In this document: piece by piece, positions 24,541 to 33,818 of the stretch | Layout: the number at the start of each line of letters is the position of its first letter | Numbering within the stretch: position 1 is the first letter of the stretch | From: Allobosea sp. | Lineage (GTDB): Bacteria; Pseudomonadota; Alphaproteobacteria; Rhizobiales; Beijerinckiaceae | DNA length: 64,000 nt | Assembly (NCBI GenBank): GCA_024231975.1 | Contig: JAAEQB010000022.1 | Span: 58,412-122,411, forward strand | Direction: 5' to 3' | Program-made: the position numbers and the translations under genes | The notes under the pieces: model-generated | Seen by the model: the letters and a program-made list of their open reading frames with translations, nothing else | Database searches by the model: none | Told to the model about the DNA's origin: nothing

Positions 24541-26307
24541 TCAGCGCATCTCCTCCGGCGCCGTCACCCCAACGACCGCCAGACCGGAAGCAAGGACGCT
24601 GCGTACCGCATGCACGAACGCCAATCTTGCCGAGGTCGACTTTCGATCAGTTTGATTAACGAACCGTAATTGCGGCGAGTCTTTGCCCTTGTTCCACAGC
24701 GAGTGGAAGGCGCTTGCCAGATCGTGCACGAAGAAGGCGACACGATGGGGCTCGTGTGACGAAGCCGCGGCGTCGATCATCCTCGGATAAGCGGCAATCA
24801 TCTTGACGATGCCGATCTCCGACTCATCGGTCAGCAGGCCAAGGTCGGCCTGCGCCAGCGCCTGGGGCGTGAGGTCGAGATCGGGGAATGCCTCGGCCGC
24901 CTGCCGGAAGATCGAAGCGCAGCGCGCATGCGCATACTGGACGTAGAAGACCGGGTTGTCCTTCGACTGCTCGACCACCTTGGCGAGGTCGAAGTCGAGC
25001 GTCGCATCGTTCTTGCGGAAGATCATCATGAAGCGCACCGCATCGCGGCCGACCTCGTCGATGACTTCGCGCAGCGTCACGAAGTCGCCGGAACGCTTCG
25101 ACATCCGGACCTGCTCGCCATTGCGCAGCAGGCGCACCAGCTGGCAGAGCTTGACGTCGAGCGCGCCCTCCCCGTTCGTCACCGCCTTCACGGCCGCCTG
25201 CATGCGCTTGACATAGCCGCCATGGTCGGCGCCCCAGACGTCGATCATCTCGGCGAAGCCGCGGGTGAACTTCGAACGGTGATAGGCGATGTCGTTGGCG
25301 AAATAGGTGTAGCTGCCATCAGACTTCAGCAGCGGCCGGTCGACGTCGTCGCCGAACTTGGTGGCGCGGAACAGCGTCTGCTCGCGATCCTCCCAATCCT
25401 CGTCCTTCTGGCCCTTGGGCGGCGGCAGCCGCCCCTCATAGATCAGGTCGCGAGCCCGCAGATCCTCGATCGTCTGGTGCACGGCGTTGGAATTGCCGTC
25501 CCGGCCCTGCAGCGAGCGCTCGGAGAAGAAGAGATCATGAACGACGCCGAGCGCGGCGAGATCGTCGCGGATCATCGCCATCATGCCGTCGATCGCCGCC
25601 TGGCGCACCAGCGGCAGCCAGTCCCATTCGGGCTTGTCGCGCAGCGACGGGCCGTATTGCTCGGCAAGCGCCTGCCCGACCGAGACCAGGTAGTCGCCGG
25701 GATAGAGCCCTTCGGGGATCGCGCCGATATCCTCGCCCAGCGCCTCGCGATAGCGCAGAAAGGCGGAACGGGCGAGCACGTCGACCTGCGCGCCGGCATC
25801 GTTGATGTAGTATTCGCGGGTGACGTCGTGGCCAGCGAAGGCGAGCAGGCTCGCCAGCGCATCGCCGAACACAGCGCCGCGGCCATGGCCGACATGCATC
25901 GGCCCGGTCGGATTGGCCGAAACGTATTCGACATTGATCCTGGGCTCGCCCTTGGCGGCACCACGGCCATGCTCGGTGCCGGCCAGCACCGCAGCCTTCA
26001 GAACCTCTGTGAAAACAGCAGGTTGCAGCGTCAGGTTGATGAAGCCGGGCCCGGCGATCTCGGCCTTGAGGACATCGCTGTCCTTGGCCAGCTCGGCGAC
26101 GATCAGCTCGGCCAGCGCCCGCGGCGCCATGCCGGCTTCCTTGGCCAGCACCATGGCGGCGTTGATGGCGAGATCGCCATGCGCCGGGTCCTTGGTCGGC
26201 TCGACCACGACGCGCGCCAGCGACAGCCCGGCCGGGATGCGGCCGGCTTCAGCCAGCCCGGTCAGGACGGTGGCGAGGCGTGCGGAGAAAGTCTCGAAAA
26301 TGTTCAT
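24541..26307 (-). CDS. argS: arginyl-tRNA synthetase
   Basis: 588 residues. Class I aminoacyl-tRNA synthetase that charges tRNA-Arg. The N-terminal Add-1 domain precedes the HIGH-type motif NPTGPMHVGHGRGAVFGDA near residue 125. The KMSKS-type loop appears as EQVRMSKRSGDFVTL near residue 400, and the C-terminal DALR anticodon-binding domain carries NPVFYVQYAHARCASIFRQA. No truncation. Upstream of the SPOR gene and downstream of the dGTPase gene in a conserved block. Confidence 0.97.
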   Translation of the reverse strand: MNIFETFSARLATVLTGLAEAGRIPAGLSLARVVVEPTKDPAHGDLAINAAMVLAKEAGMAPRALAELIVAELAKDSDVLKAEIAGPGFINLTLQPAVFTEVLKAAVLAGTEHGRGAAKGEPRINVEYVSANPTGPMHVGHGRGAVFGDALASLLAFAGHDVTREYYINDAGAQVDVLARSAFLRYREALGEDIGAIPEGLYPGDYLVSVGQALAEQYGPSLRDKPEWDWLPLVRQAAIDGMMAMIRDDLAALGVVHDLFFSERSLQGRDGNSNAVHQTIEDLRARDLIYEGRLPPPKGQKDEDWEDREQTLFRATKFGDDVDRPLLKSDGSYTYFANDIAYHRSKFTRGFAEMIDVWGADHGGYVKRMQAAVKAVTNGEGALDVKLCQLVRLLRNGEQVRMSKRSGDFVTLREVIDEVGRDAVRFMMIFRKNDATLDFDLAKVVEQSKDNPVFYVQYAHARCASIFRQAAEAFPDLDLTPQALAQADLGLLTDESEIGIVKMIAAYPRMIDAAASSHEPHRVAFFVHDLASAFHSLWNKGKDSPQLRFVNQTDRKSTSARLAFVHAVRSVLASGLAVVGVTAPEEMR

Positions 26308-26340
26308 GGCGACCAGAGATGCGTAAGGAAGCGCCCGGCC

Positions 26341-27582
26341 CTATCGCAGCGACGGGGTGGCGTCAAACAGGCGCCGGTGCTCGTCGAGTGCGTAGGAATC
26401 GGTCATCCCGGCTATGTAGTCGGAAACTCGCCGCGCCAGGCGCGCCTCGTCGAGCTCCTCACAGCCGGCCGCCCATTCCGCCGGCATGGCCTGCGGCTGC
26501 GCCTGGAAGCGCACGAACAGGTCGCGGACGATATCGGCCGCCTCCTTGCGGATCACGCCGATGCGCGGATGCCGGTACATGTTCGGATAGAGGAAGCCCT
26601 TGATCGCCTTGTCGGCCGCGACCAGCGCCGGCGAGAAGGCGACGACCGGCGCCCCCGCTCGCCTGATCGCATCGGCATCCACCGGCGCCAGCGCCGCGAT
26701 GCGCGCCTCGGATTCGCGGATGACATCCTCGACGAAGCGGGTGATCACCCGCCGCACCATTTCGTTGATCGCGCGCGGGCGCTCCAACCCGGGATGCAAG
26801 GCATCGATCTCGTCGAGCAAGCCGGCGAGGAAGGGCACCGCGCGCAGTTCGGAGAGATCGAACAGCCCAGCCCGTAAACCATCGTCGATGTCATGGGCGT
26901 TGTAGGCGATGTCATCGGCCAGCGCCGCGACCTGCGCCTCGGCCGAGGCATGGCTGTCCAGCCAGAGGTCCTGCTTCTCCTGGTATTCGAGAATCGCGAC
27001 CGGAATGCCGGTTCTGGCGTAACGCTCGGTCGGTTTTCCATCGGCGCCCAGCAGTGGGCCATTGTGCTTGACCAGCCCTTCAAGCGTCTCCCAGGTCAGG
27101 TTGAGCCCGTCGAAGCCGGCATAGCGCCGCTCCAGCCTTGTAACGATCCGCAGCGTCTGGGCGTTGTGGTCGAAGCCGCCGAAATCGGCCATGCATGCGT
27201 CGAGCGCGTCCTCGCCGGTATGGCCGAAGGGCGTGTGGCCAAGGTCATGCGCCAGCGCCAGCGCCTCGGCCAGGTCCTCGTCGAGGCCGAGCGCGCGAGC
27301 CAAGGCACGGGCGATCTGCGCCACCTCGATCGTATGGGTCAGGCGGGTGCGGAAATGGTCGCCCTCATGCGAGACGAAGACCTGGGTCTTGTGTTTCAGC
27401 CGGCGGAAGGCGGTCGAGTGGATGATGCGGTCGCGATCACGCTGGAACTGGTTGCGTGTCGCCGAGCCCGGCTCCTCGACCAGCCGGCCGCGGCTCGTGG
27501 TCGAACGGCAGGCGTACGCGGAGCGCCAGCGTTCGCCAGGCTCCGAAGCCATGGCGGGAGCGGTATCGTGTGTGTGCGGCAT
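26341..27582 (-). CDS. dGTPase-like HD hydrolase
   Basis: 413 residues. Deoxyguanosinetriphosphate triphosphohydrolase-like family. HD motifs: RLTHTIEVAQIARALA near residue 90 and LAHDLGHTPFGHTGEDAL near residue 120. RDRDRIIHSTAFRRLKHKTQ at residue 40 is the family's nucleotide-binding signature. The start MPHTHDTAP is the ATG nearest the divergent promoter; the longer frame would overlap that region. It cleaves dNTPs to nucleoside and tripolyphosphate in characterised members. The gene is divergent from erpA, 86 nt apart. Confidence 0.93.
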   Translation of the reverse strand: MPHTHDTAPAMASEPGERWRSAYACRSTTSRGRLVEEPGSATRNQFQRDRDRIIHSTAFRRLKHKTQVFVSHEGDHFRTRLTHTIEVAQIARALARALGLDEDLAEALALAHDLGHTPFGHTGEDALDACMADFGGFDHNAQTLRIVTRLERRYAGFDGLNLTWETLEGLVKHNGPLLGADGKPTERYARTGIPVAILEYQEKQDLWLDSHASAEAQVAALADDIAYNAHDIDDGLRAGLFDLSELRAVPFLAGLLDEIDALHPGLERPRAINEMVRRVITRFVEDVIRESEARIAALAPVDADAIRRAGAPVVAFSPALVAADKAIKGFLYPNMYRHPRIGVIRKEAADIVRDLFVRFQAQPQAMPAEWAAGCEELDEARLARRVSDYIAGMTDSYALDEHRRLFDATPSLR

Positions 27583-27668
27583 GGCAGCCCCTCGGGCAGG
27601 CGTGGCTTGAAGGCCCGCTGTGCGGCCATTACCTTTGTGCACGAGGCAGGAGCAAGGATGTTCTGCGC

Positions 27669-28019
27669 ATGACCATGGCGATCGAAGCCAAGCCGCACGC
27701 GATCTCGCTGACCGACAAGGCCGCGAGCCGCATCCTCGCGGTGATGGCGAGCGAGGCTCCCGGCTCGATGCTGCGCGTCAGCGTCGCCGGCGGCGGGTGC
27801 TCGGGATTCCAGTACGTCTTCGACATCGACCGGCAGAAAGCGCCGGACGATATCGTGATCGAGCACGACGGCGCGACCGTCCTGATCGACGAGACCTCGC
27901 TCGAACTGCTCGACGGCTCGACCATCGACTTCGTCGACGACCTCGTCGGCCAGTCCTTCCGGATCACCAATCCGAACGCGACCAGTTCCTGCGGCTGCGG
28001 CACGTCCTTCGCGCTCTGA
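27669..28019 (+). CDS. erpA: A-type iron-sulfur carrier, ErpA/IscA family
   Basis: 116 residues. The three conserved cysteines are present: GGGCSGFQYVF near residue 50 and the C-terminal SSCGCGTSFAL. A-type carriers receive Fe-S clusters and pass them to target enzymes. Start uncertain by two codons: ATG ACC ATG GCG gives two possible Met. It is divergent from the dGTPase gene, as in related genomes. ErpA rather than IscA is chosen from context only, since no isc or suf genes are adjacent. Confidence 0.9.
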   Translation: MTMAIEAKPHAISLTDKAASRILAVMASEAPGSMLRVSVAGGGCSGFQYVFDIDRQKAPDDIVIEHDGATVLIDETSLELLDGSTIDFVDDLVGQSFRITNPNATSSCGCGTSFAL

Positions 28020-28078
28020 ACTGGACGCTCGGCGCTCCCTTACAGGACCGCGCCGCCCTTGAGCCCCGTTGCCACCGA

Positions 28079-29668
28079 TCAATCCTCCGGCGCCAGCTCG
28101 ATCAGGCGCGATATCGCGATCTCCTCGAGAAAGCGCCTATCGTGGCTGACGACGAGCAAGGCTCCGTCATAGGCGCGCAAGCCGGCCTCGATGATCTCGA
28201 TCGAGTCGATGTCGAGATGGTTGGTCGGCTCGTCGAGGATCAGCAGGCTCGGTGAATTGCTCCCACCGAGAACGCAGGCCAGGCCAGCACGCATCAGCTC
28301 CCCGCCGCTCAGCGTCGCGACCTCCTGCAACGCAGCGTCGGCCCGGAACTTGAAGCGGGCGAGCGCGGCCCGGCAGGCGTTCTCGTTGCTGCCGGGATTG
28401 AGACGCCGAAAATTGTCCCTGATCGAGGCTGACGCCTCGAGGATGCCGACGCTCTGGTCGAGCAGGGCCCAATCCACATCGAGCCGGACTTCCCCTGCCG
28501 ATGGCGGGAGCTCGCCCGTCAGCAGCCGAAGCAGCGTCGACTTGCCCGAGCCGTTCGGGCCGGTCACCGCGACACGCTCAGGCCCGGTCATCGCGAACGA
28601 CAGATCTCGGATGATCGGACGGCCGGGCGCATGCCCGCCATGCAGGCCCTCGGCCCGCAACACCGTCCTGCCGACGGCGAGCCCGGACGCGGGAACCGCA
28701 ACCGAAAGCGGCTGAAGGATCTCGATGCGGCTGCGTGCTGCTGCGATCGCCGCCTGCGCCTGTGCCTGTTGCCGCTCGGCCAGAAGCGCGGTCTTGCCGC
28801 CGCTGTTCTCGCTGCGATTCTTCATCATCCCCATCAGGATGCGCGGCATGTCGCCCTTGGCGCGCTTGCGCTTGCCCGCCCCGTCCCTGCGGGCCTGGCG
28901 TTCGGCCGCAACCTGGCCGCTGCGCGTCACATCGGCGAGACGCTGCTCGGCCGTCGCCAGATCTTGCCGGGCGGCAGCCAGGTCGAGCCCCTTCTGCTCC
29001 CGGTAATGGGACCAGTTGCCGCCATAACGCGTCGCGCCGAGCGTGCTCAGCTCCACGATGGCATCCATGGTTTCAAGCAGGTCTCGGTCATGGCTGATCA
29101 CGATCGCCCCGGCGCGCCAGCTCGCGAGCATGTCGATCACGGCATCGCGGCCATCGCGGTCGAGATTGTTGGTCGGCTCGTCGAGGAGGAGGAAATCGGG
29201 CTCGGCGAAGAGCAGCGCGGCCAGGCCGATCCGCGTCCGCTGCCCGCCCGACAGCGAGGCGAGAGGCGTCGCCGCCGGCACGTCCAGCCGGAAGCGAGCA
29301 AGCGCCGTAGCGAGACGCGCCTCCAGGGTCCAGTCCGCTTCGGCGATCTCGGTAGCCGTGGCTTTGCCGCGCTCAGCCCGCTCCAGCAGAGACAGGGCTG
29401 GCGCGGCGCCGAACAGATCGGCCACAGTCTCCGCGCAGACCTGCGTTGACGACTGCGTTAGGACCGCAAGCTTGCCGCTCGTGGTGACGCTCCCTGACGC
29501 CGGCGGCACTTCGCCCGCGATCAGCTTGAACAGCGTGGTCTTGCCGACGCCGTTGCGGCCGACGAGACCGGTGCGCTCAGACCCGAAGGCTAGGTCGATA
29601 TCGGAGAAGAGGCTGCGCCCGTCAGGCGTGGACCAGCTCAATTTGGACAGGGTGATCGAGGCAGGCAT
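28079..29668 (-). CDS. ABC-F family ATPase
   Basis: 529 residues. Two ATPase domains and no membrane helices. Walker A GRNGVGKTTLFKL and GPNGSGKSTLLRL; signatures LSGGQRTRIGLAALL and LSGGELMRAGLACVLGG; Walker B FLLLDEPTNNLD and LLILDEPTNHLD. A basic linker (KRKRAKGDMPRIL) lies between the domains. ABC-F proteins act on the ribosome or in antibiotic resistance, not transport. The start MPASITLSKL is preferred over one 24 nt upstream. Resistance or translation function cannot be separated from sequence alone. Confidence 0.9.
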   Translation of the reverse strand: MPASITLSKLSWSTPDGRSLFSDIDLAFGSERTGLVGRNGVGKTTLFKLIAGEVPPASGSVTTSGKLAVLTQSSTQVCAETVADLFGAAPALSLLERAERGKATATEIAEADWTLEARLATALARFRLDVPAATPLASLSGGQRTRIGLAALLFAEPDFLLLDEPTNNLDRDGRDAVIDMLASWRAGAIVISHDRDLLETMDAIVELSTLGATRYGGNWSHYREQKGLDLAAARQDLATAEQRLADVTRSGQVAAERQARRDGAGKRKRAKGDMPRILMGMMKNRSENSGGKTALLAERQQAQAQAAIAAARSRIEILQPLSVAVPASGLAVGRTVLRAEGLHGGHAPGRPIIRDLSFAMTGPERVAVTGPNGSGKSTLLRLLTGELPPSAGEVRLDVDWALLDQSVGILEASASIRDNFRRLNPGSNENACRAALARFKFRADAALQEVATLSGGELMRAGLACVLGGSNSPSLLILDEPTNHLDIDSIEIIEAGLRAYDGALLVVSHDRRFLEEIAISRLIELAPED

Positions 29669-29825
29669 GGATACTGAAGTCCCCGGCGGCAAGGCGAAGC
29701 GGCGTTGCGGTCGGGTGGAAATCCATGTCTGCGTTCATCCTGTCCGGCGTAGGGAGCGTCCGGTTATGCCAGGGATGTGGCATATTCAAGTCGACGACCG
29801 AGCGATGCTTTTCGGTTCGGGTCCA

Positions 29826-30872
29826 TCAGCCCGGCAGCACCACCTGCCCGAAGGCGCGCAGCAGGTCGGCATCGAGCTTGGCGCCCATCCCTACCAGCAC
29901 GGCATAGGCCTCCTGCGGAGCCATCGGCACCTTGTAGGAGCGCCGCTCGATCAGCGCGGCATAGATGTCGCAGATCGTGATCATCCGGACGACGTCCGAG
30001 ATCTCGTGCGCCATCAGCCCCTGTGGATAGCCCGTGCCGTCGAGATATTCGTGGTGGCAGCGGGCGGCCTCGACGATCTCGGGGGCGAAGGCGCCTTGCC
30101 GCAGCAGCATCTCGTAGCCGATCTGGGGGTGCTCGCGGATGATCGCGACCTCCCCCGCGGTCAGTTTGCCGGATTTGTGCAGGATCGCGAGCGGCACGCG
30201 CGCTTTGCCGATATCGTGCAGGACGGCGGCGCTGGTCACCAGCTTGCGCGCCCCTTCGGGAAAGCCGAGCGCATGGGCGAAGGCTGCGGCGAGGCCGGCG
30301 ACAAGCAGGCAGTGCTGATAGGTCGCGTCGTCATGGTTCCAGACCATGTCGAGCCAGGCATCGAGATCGCGGTCGTCGGCGGCACGGTTGATCGCCTCGA
30401 CGCTGCCCTCGATGGCGGCGACCGGCAGAGCCTTGCCTTCGGCAGCGGCCGAGAGCATGTCGGCCATCCCCGCCGAAGCGGCCACGAACTGGCGCTGCAT
30501 CGGCGCCGCACCTTGCGGGGTGAGAATCCGGCCGATCTCGTCCAGCAGCACCTGGGTTGGCAGATCGGCAGACAGGATCGCGCTCGCACCGATTGCATTC
30601 GCCTGGATCGTCAGCCGCGGGGACTGGTCGCGCAGCAGGCAGAGGAAGGGCGTTCCCTTGCGCCGGCATTCGGCGATTTGAGTACGGACGGCCTCCACCG
30701 CAGCGCGATTCGACAAATCGACGTCGCTGACGAGCAGCCGCCTCGGCACCGACCCGCCTCGCGCCGGGCGATGCAGGTCGACGACATCGCAGGGCCCCCA
30801 CAGCGACAGTAGTCGCTCGAGCTTCAGGCTCTGCTCCGGACGGTCGGTGATCAGCAGCACGGCAATCGGCAT
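29826..30872 (-). CDS. HD-GYP protein with degenerate receiver-like domain
   Basis: 348 residues. The C-terminal half is an HD-GYP domain: AAVLHDIGKARVPLAILHKSG near residue 220, HPQIGYEML, and ARCHHEYLDGTGYPQGLM near residue 270. HD-GYP proteins hydrolyse cyclic-di-GMP. The N-terminal 120 residues look like a response-regulator receiver (LLITDRPEQ; acceptor-like Asp in RRLLVSDVDLS), but the late conserved Lys is absent. Phosphorylation control is therefore doubtful. It stands alone, without a kinase neighbour. Confidence 0.88.
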   Translation of the reverse strand: MPIAVLLITDRPEQSLKLERLLSLWGPCDVVDLHRPARGGSVPRRLLVSDVDLSNRAAVEAVRTQIAECRRKGTPFLCLLRDQSPRLTIQANAIGASAILSADLPTQVLLDEIGRILTPQGAAPMQRQFVAASAGMADMLSAAAEGKALPVAAIEGSVEAINRAADDRDLDAWLDMVWNHDDATYQHCLLVAGLAAAFAHALGFPEGARKLVTSAAVLHDIGKARVPLAILHKSGKLTAGEVAIIREHPQIGYEMLLRQGAFAPEIVEAARCHHEYLDGTGYPQGLMAHEISDVVRMITICDIYAALIERRSYKVPMAPQEAYAVLVGMGAKLDADLLRAFGQVVLPG

Positions 30873-30967
30873 GTCCTCATAACGAGGTCACCCTAGCCGA
30901 AGGTCCATTGAGGTCAGGTGAAATCGATTCGCTCAAATTCGCCGTTTTGGTTCAGAAACGGCGGCGG

Positions 30968-31702
30968 TCAGGAGCTCCGGGCCTGCCGGCGCAGCGCGCT
31001 CGCCTCGGCATATTGCAGCAGGCGGTCGAGGTCCTCGCGTGCGATGTCGAAGGATTCGCCCATCTGCGCCAGAGCCTCGTCGATATCGGGGGCGCTGAAC
31101 ATCGCGGGCGCAGCGGTCTGCGGGACGGCATTGCCGGCCGTCGGCGGCCGGTGCGGGTAGCTACGCCACGTCAGCCCATGGAAGGCGATGCCGAGCGCAA
31201 CCAGCGTGAGTGAGCACAGGCCGATCGGCACGAAGGGAAACAGCAGTCCCCATTTCATCACGGCCGGGCCGCCGAGCACCGCCGTGAGCGCGACCGCCCC
31301 GCCCGGAGGGTGCAGCGAGCGGGTCAGCGACATGACCGCGATCGCGAGCGCGACGGCGAGCGCCGCCGCGATGGTCAGGTCCGGCACGGCCCAACCGACC
31401 CCGAGCCCGACCATGGCCGAGATGACATTGCCGCCGATCACCGGCCAGGGCTGCGCCAGCGGGCTCGCCGGAACGACGAAGACCAGCACCGCCGACGCGC
31501 CGATCGGCGCCACCACCAGCGGCGACTGCGTCGGGAAGACATATCCTGCCGCCGCCGTCAGCGCGATCGCGGCGAAGACGCCGGCACAGGCGACGGCACG
31601 CTCGGCCAGCGTGGCGCCGGCGAGGATCGGGTGGAACAGCTTCACGGCCAAGCTCTCCGGAACCTGCCTCGCGACCATCCGGCCAGCGAGGCATGCTCTC
31701 AT
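30968..31702 (-). CDS. HPP family membrane protein
   Basis: 244 residues. An HPP-domain membrane protein with about four to five helices. TRSLHPPGGAVALTAVLGG near residue 125 contains the H-P-P motif naming the family, and GASAVLVFVVPASPLAQPW lies near residue 70. Some cyanobacterial HPP proteins take up nitrite; no function is assigned here. The start may instead be Met9 (31678), which would leave a normal leader after the promoter at 31720-31747. Confidence 0.85.
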   Translation of the reverse strand: MRACLAGRMVARQVPESLAVKLFHPILAGATLAERAVACAGVFAAIALTAAAGYVFPTQSPLVVAPIGASAVLVFVVPASPLAQPWPVIGGNVISAMVGLGVGWAVPDLTIAAALAVALAIAVMSLTRSLHPPGGAVALTAVLGGPAVMKWGLLFPFVPIGLCSLTLVALGIAFHGLTWRSYPHRPPTAGNAVPQTAAPAMFSAPDIDEALAQMGESFDIAREDLDRLLQYAEASALRRQARSS

Positions 31703-31719
31703 GTCAGTCTCGAATCGCC

Positions 31720-31747
31720 TCTATAATGGGCATTACGCACAATTCAA
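31720..31747 (-). promoter_or_regulatory. candidate sigma-70 promoter for the HPP gene
   Basis: On the minus strand: TTGAAT (31747-31742), 16 nt, TATAGA (31725-31720). It lies in a short AT-rich stretch unlike its surroundings, 18 nt upstream of the first possible HPP start and 42 nt from the second. Confidence 0.45.
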
Positions 31748-31820
31748 CGGCAAAATGATATATTTACAACCATAAACGTGAATTACGTGAGCCGTTCTAC
31801 GCAAGCACCCCAGGCACAAC

Positions 31821-31847
31821 AAAAAAGGCGCTCGAAGCGCCCTTTTC
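31821..31847 (-). terminator. intrinsic terminator of the cold-shock gene
   Basis: On the minus strand: GGGCGCT, TCG, AGCGCC, then TTTTTT, with an A-run before the stem. It lies 26 nt after the stop of the double cold-shock gene, a textbook position. Confidence 0.8.
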
Positions 31848-31872
31848 GAGAAGATTTTCCTGGGACCGGATT

Positions 31873-32484
31873 CTAGTGCGAACTCGGCGGCCCGCCCTGC
31901 TCCATCCGAACCTCGGCCGCCATCAGCCCCTTCGGGCCAGGTCCGTACCGCACCAGCACGACCTGCCCTGGAATCAGCTCGACGATGCCGTAGCGGCGCA
32001 GCGTCTCCATATGGACGAAGATGTCCGGGGCGCCCTCGCCGGCCGAGACGAAGCCGAAGCCCCGCAGCCGGTTGAACCACTTCACCACCATGCGCTCGAG
32101 CCCACTGGTCGGCGTCACCGTCGCGTTGGTGCGCGGCATCGGCATCTCGGCCGGATGGCGCGCCGCGGAGGTATCGATCGAGAGCACGCGGGTGGCCTGG
32201 CGACCCCGCGCCTTGGCGACCGCCTCCAGCACGATGCGCGCGCCCTCGGCGATGGCGTGGAAGCCGTCGCGTTTCAGGGTGGTGACGTGGACGAGGACAT
32301 CGCTGCCGCCATCCTGCGGCACGACGAAGCCGTAGCCCTTGCTCACATCGAACCATTTGACGTGACCGGTGATCTCGACCACCTGCTCACTGATCGCCTC
32401 AGGCCCGTCCAGACGCACGATCCGGTTGAGCGATTGCAGCGGGCCGACCGGTGGCCTGCCTCCGTCGCCGTATTCGTCGGACAT
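31873..32484 (-). CDS. protein with two cold-shock domains
   Basis: 203 residues. Two CSDs: the first has GHVKWFDVSKGYGFVVPQDG near residue 40 and SDVLVHVTTL; the second has VVKWFNRLRGFGFVSAGEG near residue 135 and DIFVHMETL. Both keep the RNP1 (K/R-G-Y/F-G-F-V) and RNP2 (V/F-V-H) motifs, so both should bind single-stranded RNA or DNA. The linker is basic and Thr/Pro-rich. Single-CSD proteins are about 70 residues; this two-domain form is characteristic of Alphaproteobacteria. The start MSDEYGDGG is selected because longer frames run into the opposite-strand enzyme gene. Confidence 0.92.
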   Translation of the reverse strand: MSDEYGDGGRPPVGPLQSLNRIVRLDGPEAISEQVVEITGHVKWFDVSKGYGFVVPQDGGSDVLVHVTTLKRDGFHAIAEGARIVLEAVAKARGRQATRVLSIDTSAARHPAEMPMPRTNATVTPTSGLERMVVKWFNRLRGFGFVSAGEGAPDIFVHMETLRRYGIVELIPGQVVLVRYGPGPKGLMAAEVRMEQGGPPSSH

Positions 32485-32688
32485 GTCCCGCTCATCTCCG
32501 CCGCGAAACGTGATTCGTGACGTCACGATAGCACCGGGGCGGAGTCGGGAAACAGCCGCATCCGGCTCATCCACATCATCAGCATGCATAAAGCGCGTTA
32601 AGGCCGACGAAAGCTGCGCCTTGTCGCCTCCGCGCATCAGGTCGATGATCGGCCCAAGAATCTCAAGGCAAGAGTTCGGAGAGCAGCC

Positions 32689-33807
32689 ATGCGCATCGCC
32701 CGCATCGAGCCCTTCATCCTCCACATCCCGGTCACCGGCGGCTCGATCGCCGACTCGACCCATCGCATTAGCCACTGGGGCGTGGTCGGCACGAAGATCG
32801 TCAGCGAGGACGGGCTGATCGGCTACGGCTTCACCGGCACCCATGCCGATCTTGCTTCCGACCGCTTGATCACCTCCTGCATCCGCGACTGTTACGCGCC
32901 GCTGCTGGTCGGCGAGGATGCATCCGAGCATTCGCGGCTCTGGCTGAAACTCGCCCGCCACCCGGCCCTGCAATGGGTCGGCCGCGCCGGCATCACCCAG
33001 CTCGCGCTCGCCGCCGTCGACGTCGCGCTCTGGGATCTCAAGGCGAAGAAGGCGGGCGCGCCGCTCTGGCATCTGCTCGGCGGCGCCAGCAAGCTGAAGC
33101 TCGAAGCCTACAACACCGATATCGGCTGGCTCTCGATCCCCAAGGACGAACTGGTCGAGGGCGCCCGCATGGCGGTCGAGCGCGACGGCTTCCACCGTAT
33201 CAAGCTCAAGGTCGGCCATGCCGACCCGATGACCGATATCGGCCGGCTGGAGGCGGTGCGCCGCGCCGTCGGCGACCATGTCACCATCGCGGTCGACGGC
33301 AACGGCAAATGGGACCTGCCGACCTGCAAGCGCTTCTGCGCCCGCGCCGAGGCACTCGACCTGTTCTGGTTCGAGGAGCCGCTCTGGTATGACGACATCG
33401 GCTCGCATGCCGAGCTCGCCCGCTCGACCTCGATCCCGGTCGCGCTCGGCGAGCAGCTCTACACGGTCGATGCCTTCCGCGCCTTCGTCCAGGCCAGCGC
33501 GATCCACTATGTCCAGCCCGACGTCACCCGCCTCGGCGGCATCACTGAATACATCCAGGTGGCCGAGCTGGCACTCGCCCATCGCCTGCCGGTCGCGCCG
33601 CATGCCGGCGAGATGAGCCAGGTCCATGTCCATCTCGCCTACTGGCATCCGGCGACGCCGGTGCTCGAATACATTCCGTGGATCAAGGACGCCTTCGCCG
33701 AGCCCGCCAATGTCGCCGACGGCTGCTTCCTGCGCCCGCAACAGCCCGGCGCCGGCACCACGCCGACCAGGGAGGCCTTCCAACGCTTCGCCAAGCCGCT
33801 GGCCTGA
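32689..33807 (+). CDS. mandelate racemase/muconate lactonizing enzyme family protein
   Basis: 372 residues. Enolase-superfamily enzyme. The N-terminal capping domain starts MRIARIEPFILHIPVTG. Barrel motifs: HRIKLKVGHADP near residue 170 (K-x-K), TIAVDGNGKWD near residue 200 (D-x-N), FEEPLWYDD near 225 (Glu), and ALGEQLYT near 250 (Glu). APHAGEMSQVHVHLAYWHP near residue 300 carries the candidate C-terminal His. These are the mandelate-racemase-type catalytic residues, so a sugar-acid dehydratase is more likely than a lactonising enzyme. The LysE gene follows by 11 nt. The substrate is unknown. Confidence 0.88.
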   Translation: MRIARIEPFILHIPVTGGSIADSTHRISHWGVVGTKIVSEDGLIGYGFTGTHADLASDRLITSCIRDCYAPLLVGEDASEHSRLWLKLARHPALQWVGRAGITQLALAAVDVALWDLKAKKAGAPLWHLLGGASKLKLEAYNTDIGWLSIPKDELVEGARMAVERDGFHRIKLKVGHADPMTDIGRLEAVRRAVGDHVTIAVDGNGKWDLPTCKRFCARAEALDLFWFEEPLWYDDIGSHAELARSTSIPVALGEQLYTVDAFRAFVQASAIHYVQPDVTRLGGITEYIQVAELALAHRLPVAPHAGEMSQVHVHLAYWHPATPVLEYIPWIKDAFAEPANVADGCFLRPQQPGAGTTPTREAFQRFAKPLA

Positions 33808-33818
33808 AGGATACCGCT

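Noticed and set aside
24928..26877. 649-codon plus-strand frame opposite argS and the dGTPase gene
   Set aside because: Antisense to two conserved enzymes and without a recognisable domain.
32485..33783. Upstream extension of the cold-shock frame over the enolase-superfamily gene
   Set aside because: The extension is antisense to a clear enzyme, and MSDEYGDGG is a proper start for the two-domain protein.
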